Source: CAZMHJ01 sp046350635 (GTDB taxonomy: Bacteria > Patescibacteriota > Saccharimonadia > Saccharimonadales > CAIOMD01). Taken from it: DNA of 64,000 bases. Position 1 is the first letter of the stretch. Every line of letters begins with the position of its first letter. Position numbers and translations under genes: made by a program. The notes under the pieces were generated by a model, which saw nothing but the letters and a program-made list of their open reading frames with translations, was not told where the DNA came from and did not search any database. The stretch is taken from contig JAXLZY010000002.1 in assembly GCA_046350635.1 (NCBI GenBank), forward strand, positions 62,001 through 126,000, in the 5' to 3' direction. Shown piece by piece: positions 43,839 through 50,084 of the stretch.

Positions 43839-44231
43839 TTACATTAATTCGACGCGCGCAATGTTAAAGAATTGCGATCTTACGCCTTCACTTAATATGA
43901 CTGAGTTTCCAACAGCTGGACACCCAATAGCTCGTACCTTCCTTTTAAAGAGTCCATATTGTTCGGTGGTTGGTCCAGAGCACTCACCGATCCTAGTCTC
44001 AGCTAGTAACTTCGCTTCATCTAATGACTGAACTCGACTCGGAAATTTTAGTGGTAGTGACATATTATCGCTATCATCAATTAGTGCTGCTGCAAAACCA
44101 TCAAAAGAATCCACCACGCTGCCTAGGCCGAGTATGGCTTTTGAAGTGTATTTAACAGGTCCACCTACTATCCCTATAATTTCACTGTTTGCACCATTTC
44201 TTACAGGACAATTTTCACAAAATTTAGTCAT
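43839..44231 (-). CDS. Small CxxCP-motif protein B
   Basis: The 130-residue protein is counted from ATG 44231 (MTKFCENCPVRNG); upstream in-frame extension to 44270 is possible. It is soluble, with CENCP near the N-terminus and further Cys residues at GECSG and IGCPAV. It is distantly similar to the protein at 25632-25952: same MxxFCExCP opening, then a D/E-E-A-hydrophobic-L-A segment and later Cys. It is directly downstream of the tRNA-Met/tRNA-copy region. No known family recognised. Confidence 0.65.
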   Translation of the reverse strand: MTKFCENCPVRNGANSEIIGIVGGPVKYTSKAILGLGSVVDSFDGFAAALIDDSDNMSLPLKFPSRVQSLDEAKLLAETRIGECSGPTTEQYGLFKRKVRAIGCPAVGNSVILSEGVRSQFFNIARVELM

Positions 44232-44305
44232 AATAACGTTATATGTAAAAAATAAACTATTTGCAACCATAAGTAATATAATGGATTGTTTTGTACACTA
44301 CTTTC

Positions 44306-44466
44306 TGCGACGGGAGATATAGCTTCGCTCCACGAAAACCAACATATTGTAATTTAGTAGGTTTTCTTGGGCTCATCATATAATTTGCAAGACGCAAATT
44401 ATCGCACCTGTGACTATTGCCAGATATACTGGCAAGTCCCAGAACCGTACCCGTCGCCGCTACCAT
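44306..44466 (+). repeat. Inverted, decayed tRNA-Met copy with extra hairpins
   Basis: In plus-strand orientation this stretch starts GCGACGGG and ends CCCGTCGCCGCTACCA. The first 8 nt pair perfectly with CCCGTCGC near the end, like an acceptor stem. The 3' end is identical to tRNA-Met including CCA. Between lie GGCTCAT (anticodon-like), a 9-5-9 hairpin (ATAATTTGC / GCAAATTAT, 44380-44402) and a 7-5-7 hairpin (TTGCCAG / CTGGCAA). It appears to be an inverted, hairpin-expanded tRNA duplicate; transcription is unknown. Confidence 0.5.
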
Positions 44467-44517
44467 AAAAAAATGACCACTCATTGGTGATCATTTTTTT
44501 ATGGTAGCGGCGACGGG
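44450..44517. repeat. 27-bp perfect inverted repeat spanning the tRNA-Met 3' end
   Basis: Arms 44450-44476 and 44491-44517 are perfect reverse complements, with a 14-nt centre. Each contains the tRNA-Met T-stem/acceptor/CCA end plus 10 bases of its downstream flank, so the duplication includes non-tRNA sequence. Confidence 0.9.
44467..44500 (-). terminator. Terminator downstream of tRNA-Met
   Basis: On the minus strand AAAAAAATGA-TCACCAATGAGTGG-TCATTTTTTT forms a hairpin with a T7 run directly after the tRNA CCA. It lies at the centre of the large inverted repeat. Confidence 0.7.
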
Positions 44518-44578
44518 GATCGAACCTGTGACCTTAGGCTTATGAGTCCTACGCTCTAACCAACTGAGCTACGCCGCC
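44502..44578 (-). tRNA. tRNA-Met(CAT), elongator
   Basis: Minus-strand cloverleaf: acceptor GGCGGCG / CGCCGCT (G1-U72 pair), D arm AGCTCAGTTGGTTAGAGC, anticodon loop CTCATAA giving CAT, T arm region CAGGTTCGATCCCCG, A73 and encoded CCA. D and T arms closely resemble bacterial elongator tRNA-Met. The anticodon stem ends in an A-G mismatch. Degenerate copies lie on both sides. Confidence 0.92.
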
Positions 44579-44582
44579 ACAT

Positions 44583-44678
44583 CTAAATTGTAAGTTTTTA
44601 TAGCCACCATGGCTCACCTTCAGAGCGTAAACGCTAATTATGATTAAGCTGACGCTTGGCCAACTGAGCTACGCCGCC
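44583..44678 (-). repeat. Decayed upstream copy of tRNA-Met
   Basis: The first 19 nt (plus strand 44660-44678) equal the real tRNA 5' end (44560-44578), exactly 100 nt apart. The copy then diverges: an ATCATAA anticodon-like loop is followed by an inserted AGCG-TTTA-CGCT hairpin, and the T arm and acceptor 3' strand are lost. It cannot be a functional tRNA in standard form. Confidence 0.65.
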
Positions 44679-44733
44679 TCGTTGGGCCCGTTTACTATAG
44701 CATAATTGTATCTGTTAGACTAGCTAAAAAATG

Positions 44734-44765
44734 AAAAACATCCATCTATTTTGATGGATGTTTTT
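44734..44765 (-). terminator. Terminator after the 26-aa peptide gene
   Basis: Perfect 13-bp stem AAAAACATCCATC / GATGGATGTTTTT with a 6-nt loop. It is symmetric, so it could also stop plus-strand transcripts. It lies 23 nt downstream of the small ORF at 44789-44869. Confidence 0.9.
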
Positions 44766-44788
44766 ACGGGTGCAAACGCCTACGCCCG

Positions 44789-44869
44789 TTAGACCAAAAG
44801 AGCATCAATGCTCAAAATGGCTGTATCGCTTGTAGGAGTTAGCTCGTAGCTAAGACCAATGTCACTCAT
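44789..44869 (-). CDS. 26-residue peptide with its own promoter and terminator
   Basis: ATG 44869 to TAA 44789 encodes a 26-residue peptide (MSDIGLSYEL, then TPTSDTAILSIDALLV). A Shine-Dalgarno AGGAG sits 7-8 nt upstream, a near-consensus promoter lies at 44925-44953 and a strong terminator at 44734-44765. This is a complete monocistronic gene well below usual ORF cut-offs. The peptide is acidic with a hydrophobic C-terminus and has no signal sequence. It could be a regulatory or secreted signalling peptide, or a ribosome-interacting leader; no family recognised. Confidence 0.7.
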   Translation of the reverse strand: MSDIGLSYELTPTSDTAILSIDALLV

Positions 44870-44924
44870 TGGTTTACTCCTGTTGTTTTATTTTTGATTT
44901 TTGCTTTTTTATAGCAATGATGTC

Positions 44925-44953
44925 ATTGTATACATATTTTGCGCATTTGTCAA
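44925..44953 (-). promoter_or_regulatory. Strong promoter of the 26-aa peptide gene
   Basis: TTGACA (44948-44953), a 17-nt spacer and TACAAT (44925-44930) on the minus strand, about 55 nt upstream of ATG 44869. This is one of the closest matches to the sigma70 consensus in the window. Confidence 0.8.
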
Positions 44954-44964
44954 GATACTTATGC

Positions 44965-45984
44965 CTATTTTTTGTTGTATAAAATGCGTGTCAAAATAGA
45001 GCTATTTTGTTTGGGCGAAAACAGATCAGCTGCAAGTAGTACATCTGCCCTCGCAGCCCTTCCAGTTACGAGCGATAAACTGGCCATTCTAAGTGCAAGT
45101 GTCGCTCGGGTACCCTTAGTAGACCATAGGATGTTTGAATTCTTGGTTTGCAGAGCCTTCATAATGTGAACCGAATTATCCACATCAGTATGTACATTAG
45201 TTATAAATAGAGCACTCTGTATGTTGCCTTGGCGAGAAGATGCATCGTAAATATCTGCGTTCATCTCGCGAGCGAGACGTTTTGCTTGCACCTCTGAGAC
45301 AATAAATCGGCAATGAATGTTCCGTGTTAACTGAACTTTACGAATAATATCCGCAATGGTGTTGTCACTCAAATCATCGTCTATGCATACGTGTGTTATT
45401 AATCTGAACTTAGCGAGCGAACGTTTATTAAGCACGATAACACCGTAGGCCCGTAACCTTCGTGCTATGACCGACCCTTTAATGCTCGCCTTTAATCTTT
45501 TAGGGCGTACGGCTTGATACTGCAGCGTGTCTATGCCCCTATCAGTTACGATTGCCGTTGCAGTACCGCTTACGATGTAACTTCCCGCAAAACCGATACA
45601 TTTTTGAAAGTTTGGCTCAGTTTTTGCCTGCACCGCAAACGTGTTTTTAGCAGCTGGCAGTACATCGCCCGTAATATGGCTTTGATTAACAAGTAATGAG
45701 TTGACTCGTGCAAAACGAACATCTGCGGGGATACGGTCACCTTCGCGCAAGAAGAGTACGTCACCTGGTACTATTTGATTTGTTGCAACATATTGTTTTT
45801 TTGCATCACGAATAACACACACAAGAAGTTCCGAGTCAATTCCGTTCGGTAGCGTAGTATCAATGTTTTTACCGAAATGTGTTAGCCGCTTTAACGCTTC
45901 TTTTTGAGTAAGGCCATGGTCTAAAGAAACATCAAAAAAGGTACAGATGTCGGCTTCTGATTGCTGATACCATGGCTTTTGCAC
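44965..45984 (-). CDS. Soluble P-type-ATPase-derived protein, probably catalytically dead
   Basis: The 339-residue protein keeps the order of a P-type ATPase: N-terminal cation-ATPase segment (1-45), actuator domain (IVPGDVLFLREGDRIPADVR, 71-90; ITGDV in place of TGES at 104), and a shortened P domain. The phosphorylation motif DKTGTLT is reduced to IDDDLSDN (201-208). The GDGxND hinge is STKGTRATLAL (288-298). The nucleotide-binding domain and all membrane helices are missing. It cannot pump ions; it may be a regulatory relic or scaffold. It diverges from the redox operon at 46063. Confidence 0.75.
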   Translation of the reverse strand: MQKPWYQQSEADICTFFDVSLDHGLTQKEALKRLTHFGKNIDTTLPNGIDSELLVCVIRDAKKQYVATNQIVPGDVLFLREGDRIPADVRFARVNSLLVNQSHITGDVLPAAKNTFAVQAKTEPNFQKCIGFAGSYIVSGTATAIVTDRGIDTLQYQAVRPKRLKASIKGSVIARRLRAYGVIVLNKRSLAKFRLITHVCIDDDLSDNTIADIIRKVQLTRNIHCRFIVSEVQAKRLAREMNADIYDASSRQGNIQSALFITNVHTDVDNSVHIMKALQTKNSNILWSTKGTRATLALRMASLSLVTGRAARADVLLAADLFSPKQNSSILTRILYNKK

Positions 45985-46062
45985 GGAAACTCCTTAGTGT
46001 TTATTGCGGTTACGCTTATATCAATGATATAGTTTTTGGTAAAAGAGGGCAAAACGAATCCT

Positions 46063-46296
46063 ATGGGCACCGACCTTTTTGTAGTGCTAAATGACAATGC
46101 AAATGCATCACTCAGTATCCGAACCATATTCGGAACTATTCTTGCAGTGTTTATCCTGTTGATCGCGTCAGCATTATTTAAAAAATACAAAGAAGCACAA
46201 GAAGTAATCTTTGTGCTGCTTGTGGGTGTTATTGTTCTTGCTAGCACTGTTTTAGTTACGAGTGCATTATCGGTGGCGGGGGTAGTACACGTATGA
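46063..46296 (+). CDS. Small two-helix membrane protein
   Basis: The 77-residue protein is counted from ATG 46063 (MGTDLFVVLND); a GTG at 46036 would add nine residues. It has two hydrophobic helices (about 20-40 and 50-70). It overlaps the next membrane-protein gene by 4 bp, so it belongs to the redox operon ending at 48659. No family recognised. Confidence 0.65.
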   Translation: MGTDLFVVLNDNANASLSIRTIFGTILAVFILLIASALFKKYKEAQEVIFVLLVGVIVLASTVLVTSALSVAGVVHV

Positions 46297-46991
46297 ACAT
46301 CATAACCTTACCTGTTCTGTTCGCTGTAATAAGCTTATTGATTGCGTTAAACCCAGTTACAATTGCAATCTTTACGGCATTACTTGCTGGTGGCTATGGC
46401 AAAAAATCATCAAAAAGCCACATCCACGCAACTGCGCTTGCTTATTTATTAGTATTAGCTGCACTGTTTATTGTTAGTGGTTTTCTGTGGATGAACTTCT
46501 TAGATCAAATAAGTCTATTTGCACTCGAGCGCATCGCTATAATTGTTGGACTCGTTTGTATTGTCTGGGGAACATTCAGCCTTAAGGATTATTTTTGGTA
46601 CAGCGAACGCACACGAGCACCTAAGTTCATCGCTCGTTCCGTACATAAACGAACGATAAAAAAACACGAGCCTTTTAGCGCCGGTGTGCTAGCGATAACA
46701 ACCGCATATGCAATTGCGCCGAGCATGGGACTACCCGTTTTAGGGTTATTAACCTCAGCAGTATTGCTTGGAGTAGTTTCAGTTCGGGTTCCTGTTGTTA
46801 TTACTCTCGTACTTATTACGCCTTTGGTGGCAATTTTCGTTCTTTCGCTTCGCAAAATGCGATTAAGCGCAATTATGGTATGGCGCCAGGATAGCAGGAT
46901 GGTATTTAGACTCACAATTGGGTTAACGACAGTCTTTATTGGCTGGCTTATTATGCTCATTTTGAATGGCACGCTCGGAGCGAATCTATGA
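46293..46991 (+). CDS. CcdA/DsbD-like membrane protein
   Basis: The 232-residue protein has six predicted membrane helices. The pattern ALNPVTIAIFTALLAGG, later RIAIIVGLVCIVWGTFSLKDYFW, resembles CcdA/DsbD-type transmembrane thiol electron carriers. The conserved Cys pair of true CcdA is not evident, which weakens the call. Its place in an operon with a disulfide-reductase-like flavoprotein supports a redox or transport role. An SP-like LysE/GAP exporter is an alternative. Confidence 0.5.
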   Translation: MNIITLPVLFAVISLLIALNPVTIAIFTALLAGGYGKKSSKSHIHATALAYLLVLAALFIVSGFLWMNFLDQISLFALERIAIIVGLVCIVWGTFSLKDYFWYSERTRAPKFIARSVHKRTIKKHEPFSAGVLAITTAYAIAPSMGLPVLGLLTSAVLLGVVSVRVPVVITLVLITPLVAIFVLSLRKMRLSAIMVWRQDSRMVFRLTIGLTTVFIGWLIMLILNGTLGANL

Positions 46992-47257
46992 AGCACGTTA
47001 TAAAACATTCCGGATCTTCTGAAGCATTTGACCCCCGAAAAGTATACGCTAGTGTGTATGCCTCATGTTTAAGTGTTCACGAAACAACAGATGAAGCTGA
47101 GCTTGTAGCAGAAAAAGTCACTAAACAAGTAAACGAATGGCTAACCCCTAAAACAGAGATTACTGTAGTTGACTTGCGTAGAGTAATTGCCCAGAAGTTA
47201 CGTGTAATTAATCCACATGCTGGTTTTGTATACCAGCATCATCGTATACTATGGTAG
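46988..47257 (+). CDS. Stand-alone ATP-cone domain protein
   Basis: The 89-residue protein consists almost entirely of an ATP-cone domain (VIKHSGSSEAFDPRKVYASVYASC, VAEKVTKQVNEWL, VVDLRRVIAQKLR). ATP cones sense ATP/dATP in NrdR and class I/III ribonucleotide reductases. Here it is free-standing without a catalytic or zinc-ribbon partner. It overlaps the upstream gene by 4 bp and precedes the flavoprotein by 10 bp, so it may act as a nucleotide-sensing subunit. Confidence 0.8.
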   Translation: MKHVIKHSGSSEAFDPRKVYASVYASCLSVHETTDEAELVAEKVTKQVNEWLTPKTEITVVDLRRVIAQKLRVINPHAGFVYQHHRILW

Positions 47258-47267
47258 GAAACTGTTT

Positions 47268-48659
47268 ATGTTTAAACCAAAATACCGCAAGCCAATAAGT
47301 TATGATTTTGACCTTATCGTTATAGGGAGCGGTGCTGGTGGTGGCGTGGCCGCACAGCTTGCTGCAGCTGAAGGTAAAAAAGTCGCTCTTATTGAGGCCG
47401 ACCATGTCGGTGGTACATGCCCCCATGATAGCTGTGTGCCAACGAAAGCCTTGTTAAAAGCCGCAGAAACGCTCGAAATAGTTAAGAGTGCTGATTCGTT
47501 TGGCATTAAAGCCCATGCGGCCAGTTTTAACTATCGTTCGATTCAAGCCTGGAAAGATTCTGCTATCCGCGCAACGGGCGTCACACACGATGCACACACC
47601 TTTAATTCTCAGAATATTACAGTCATTAAGGGACATGGCCATTTTGTATCACCGTGGACCGTCAGCGTTGGTCTAAGGCGGTATTCCGCCCATCGGTTCT
47701 TACTCGCGACCGGTAGTACCGTATATATCCCCGCAATCGAAGGACTTGCAGATACCGGATTCATTACATACAAAGAAGCTTCCCGGCTCGATAAAATTCC
47801 TAAAAGCATTTTTATCATTGGGGGTGGAGCAACAGCATACGAATATGCCCAAATATTTAGTGCCTTTGGAGCAAAAGTTCATGTTGCAGAATCGGCCATT
47901 CACTTATTACCTAAAACTGATGTCGAAGTCGGCGATAGCGCAGAGGCGGCACTTGTCTCTAAGGGCGTTCGTGTCCATGTCGCAGCACATGTTAAAACAA
48001 TCAGTGGCAAAAGTGGGCACAAAATTATTACGTTTGAGCAACATGGTCAACAGCACAAAGTAGTTGTTGAAGAAATCATGGTGGCATCTGGTAAGCGTCC
48101 CAACGTTGATATCGGACTTGAAAACGCCGGAGTACGCTACACCGATGATGGGATATTTGTTACTAAACATCTTCGTACTAATAAAGACCACATATATGCC
48201 GCAGGCGATGTTGTTGGTCACCACCTATCTACTCATGCAGCCATGCAAGAAGCACGCGTAGCAGTACATAATATGTACCACCGAAAAGCTGTAGCTATGG
48301 ATTACACGGCCCTACCCCAGGTTTATTTTGGGCAGCCAGAGTTAGCTACGGTCGGAAAAACCGAACGAGAGCTCAGAATGACTGGTGAAATTTACCAAAC
48401 AGCCATAGCACCAATTAGCATTCTTGGCCGCTCGATAACCAGTAATTACACCGCGGGATTCGTAAAAATTAACGCTACTCAGTCTGGAGTTATCTTAGGC
48501 GCAAGCATTGTTGCCCCTGATGCAAGTGAAATGATTGGTGAGCTTACCCTAGCGGTTGCAAAACGACTTAGAGCATGCGATGTTTCAAATACCGTGCATG
48601 CATTTCCTACCTGGAGCGAAGCAATTCGGGTAGCAGCTGCCAATATAAAGTGCATTTAG
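47268..48659 (+). CDS. Pyridine nucleotide-disulfide oxidoreductase
   Basis: The 463-residue flavoprotein is counted from ATG 47268, which has an AGGA Shine-Dalgarno; an earlier in-frame start is unlikely. It has FAD motif VIGSGAGGGVAAQLAA, redox-active GGTCPHDSCVPTK (Cys-x4-Cys), NAD motif IFIIGGGATAYEYAQ, a second FAD motif IYAAGDVVG, and a C-terminal dimer interface with the catalytic HAFPTWSE. This is the mercuric reductase/dihydrolipoamide dehydrogenase family. Mercury-specific vicinal C-terminal Cys residues are absent, so the substrate is unknown. Confidence 0.9.
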   Translation: MFKPKYRKPISYDFDLIVIGSGAGGGVAAQLAAAEGKKVALIEADHVGGTCPHDSCVPTKALLKAAETLEIVKSADSFGIKAHAASFNYRSIQAWKDSAIRATGVTHDAHTFNSQNITVIKGHGHFVSPWTVSVGLRRYSAHRFLLATGSTVYIPAIEGLADTGFITYKEASRLDKIPKSIFIIGGGATAYEYAQIFSAFGAKVHVAESAIHLLPKTDVEVGDSAEAALVSKGVRVHVAAHVKTISGKSGHKIITFEQHGQQHKVVVEEIMVASGKRPNVDIGLENAGVRYTDDGIFVTKHLRTNKDHIYAAGDVVGHHLSTHAAMQEARVAVHNMYHRKAVAMDYTALPQVYFGQPELATVGKTERELRMTGEIYQTAIAPISILGRSITSNYTAGFVKINATQSGVILGASIVAPDASEMIGELTLAVAKRLRACDVSNTVHAFPTWSEAIRVAAANIKCI

Positions 48660-48800
48660 TCAAATAATCCCCTGTACAGTTGCCGACTGTTATGGTTAAC
48701 TGTTGCTAGCAAGGTTATGTCTCCTCTTAAGTGCCAAACACGCAAGGAACAGACAGGGTCGTACTTGCGGATAGTTAAGAAGAAGGTTAAGAAAAAGTAC

Positions 48801-49121
48801 ATGGCATACAAGTTATTTGTTGGAAGCCTCGCTTGGGCAACCGACGACGCTTCACTCGAAGCTGCTTTTAGCGAATTTGGTACCGTTGCAAGTGCAACAG
48901 TTATCAAAGATCGCGAAAGCGGCCGCAGCAAGGGCTTTGGATTCGTTGAATTTGAAAACGAAGAAGAAGGCAAGGCTGCTGAAGCTGGCATGAACGGAAA
49001 AGAACTCGATGGTCGTGAAATCGTTGTAAACGAAGCACGCCCACGCGAAGACAAACCACGTCGCGACTTCGGTGGCAACGGTGGTGGTGATCGCGGTTCA
49101 TTCCGTAAAAAGAGCTGGTAG
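48801..49121 (+). CDS. RRM RNA-binding protein
   Basis: The 106-residue protein has one RNA-recognition motif with RNP2 KLFVGSLAW (4-12) and RNP1 KGFGFVEF (45-52), then a basic, Gly/Arg-rich tail (RRDFGGNGGGDRGSFRKKSW). It resembles cyanobacterial/CPR cold-inducible RNA-binding proteins. The upstream 140-nt gap lacks an obvious second gene and may hold a long 5' leader, as in cold-shock genes. A bidirectional terminator follows at 49137-49170. Confidence 0.92.
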   Translation: MAYKLFVGSLAWATDDASLEAAFSEFGTVASATVIKDRESGRSKGFGFVEFENEEEGKAAEAGMNGKELDGREIVVNEARPREDKPRRDFGGNGGGDRGSFRKKSW

Positions 49122-49136
49122 TTTTACCGCACTTTT

Positions 49137-49170
49137 ACTAAAAAAGACCCTATCTAGGGTCTTTTTTAGT
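49137..49170. terminator. Bidirectional terminator between RRM gene and tRNA-Ile2
   Basis: Perfect 16-bp palindromic stem (ACTAAAAAAGACCCTA and its complement) with a 2-nt loop and T-runs on both strands. It serves the plus-strand RRM gene and the minus-strand tRNA. Confidence 0.95.
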
Positions 49171-49246
49171 TGGTGGGGGTGACTGGACTTGAACCAGTGA
49201 CCAATCGGTTATGAGCCGACTGCTCTAACCACTGAGCTACACCCCC
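49171..49246 (-). tRNA. tRNA-Ile2(CAT)
   Basis: Minus-strand cloverleaf: acceptor GGGGGTG / CACCCCC, D arm AGCTCAGTGGTTAGAGC, anticodon loop CTCATAA (CAT), variable TTGGTC, T arm CTGGTTCAAGTCCAG, A73 and encoded CCA. The D/T arms and TTGGTC match bacterial ileX-type tRNAs, whose C34 becomes lysidine to read AUA. TilS is encoded at 42871-43782. A Met identity would be the alternative, but Met elongator and initiator are both already present nearby. Confidence 0.85.
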
Positions 49247-49314
49247 GTGATTAACTATCAGATTATACCCTATCTCGTGAGATGTTTTAAGATGTTATAT
49301 AATATAGTCACGAT

Positions 49315-49755
49315 ATGTTCCAAAAAATAAAAAATAATCAAACAATTAGGGCTATTTTTGAAACCAAAAATCTTGGTTTATATGCAGTCTTTATTATTGC
49401 CCTGTCTGTCACCTGGAGCAGTATTAAAATTATTGAAAAGAACTACCAACTCGAAAAACAGATTACGCAATTACAGCAAGAAGTTAGTATTCAGGACCAA
49501 ACCAATAAGAATCAGAAATTGAAGAATGAGTACTTTAAAACAGATGCATATCTTGAACTTGCTGCTCGAAAATACTTTGGTAAAGCCAACCCGGGTGAAA
49601 AGCTAGTATTGGTACCGGCTGAAGTCAGCCAAAAATATATCCACCCAGAAACAGAAGTGGCCGCTACTAAAAATACGATTCGCACAGCCCCAAAGTTTAT
49701 ACAGAACTTTCAAGATTGGATAAACTTCTTTTTACACCGAGAGCCAAATAGCTAA
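49315..49755 (+). CDS. FtsB/DivIC-like septum protein
   Basis: The 146-residue protein has one N-terminal membrane helix (about 22-42), a coiled coil (EKNYQLEKQITQLQQEVSIQ), a compact segment AYLELAARKYFGKANPGEKLVLVP typical of FtsB/DivIC, and a polar C-terminal tail. These bitopic proteins join FtsL and FtsQ/DivIB in the divisome. TATAGT (49303-49308) ends 6 nt before ATG 49315, implying a leaderless message. Confidence 0.78.
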   Translation: MFQKIKNNQTIRAIFETKNLGLYAVFIIALSVTWSSIKIIEKNYQLEKQITQLQQEVSIQDQTNKNQKLKNEYFKTDAYLELAARKYFGKANPGEKLVLVPAEVSQKYIHPETEVAATKNTIRTAPKFIQNFQDWINFFLHREPNS

Positions 49756-49798
49756 CCCTTGACTAACAGATTAAAACAGCGTATTATTACGTCTGGTT

Positions 49799-49941
49799 TA
49801 TTGCGGGGTAGTGTATGTGGTCATTTATGATGGCTCATAATTGCAATAAGCGGAGCGGCAATTATATGCCGAGCCCGAGAAAATCTACCTTTTACAATTA
49901 ATCATTTTCACGGAGCGAAGCTATATAACCACAAGGTCGCA
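49799..49941 (+). repeat. Split, decayed tRNA-fMet copy
   Basis: 5' part: TATTGCGGGGTAG (49799-49811) and TGGCTCATAA (49831-49840) equal bases of the true tRNA. 3' part: ATAACCACAAGGTCGCA (49925-49941) equals 49998-50014. An 84-nt insertion separates the halves exactly at the anticodon loop. It contains TTGC...GCAA hairpin arms and GGAGCGAAGCTATAT (49912-49926). The acceptor 3' strand is lost, so it is not a working tRNA unless processed unusually. Confidence 0.55.
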
Positions 49942-49964
49942 TAGTTTCAAACCCATAACCCTAT

Positions 49965-50039
49965 TGCGGGGTAGAGCAGTGGCAGCTCGTGTGGCTCATA
50001 ACCACAAGGTCGCAGGTTCGAGTCCTGCCCCCGCGACCA
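49965..50039 (+). tRNA. Initiator tRNA-fMet(CAT)
   Basis: Plus-strand cloverleaf of 75 nt: acceptor TGCGGGG / CCCCGCG with a non-Watson-Crick U1-G72 pair, as initiators lack a strong 1-72 pair; D arm GAGCAGTGGCAGCTC; anticodon loop CTCATAA; T arm GCAGG-TTCGAGT-CCTGC; A73 and encoded CCA. The anticodon stem is TGTGG / CCACA, so only two of the three G-C pairs typical of initiators remain (U29-A41). Confidence 0.93.
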
Positions 50040-50040
50040 A

Positions 50041-50073
50041 GCAAAGTGCCCCACCTAGTGTGGGGCCTTTTGC
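50041..50073 (+). terminator. Terminator of tRNA-fMet
   Basis: GCCCCAC / GTGGGGC stem (50048-50054 and 50060-50066) with a 5-nt loop and TTTT, 8 nt after the tRNA. Confidence 0.85.
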
Positions 50074-50084
50074 TTGCTTGGGGC

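Noticed and set aside
44306..44466. tmRNA
   Set aside because: No tag-peptide reading frame or typical ssrA ends; length and end sequence match a tRNA-Met copy instead.
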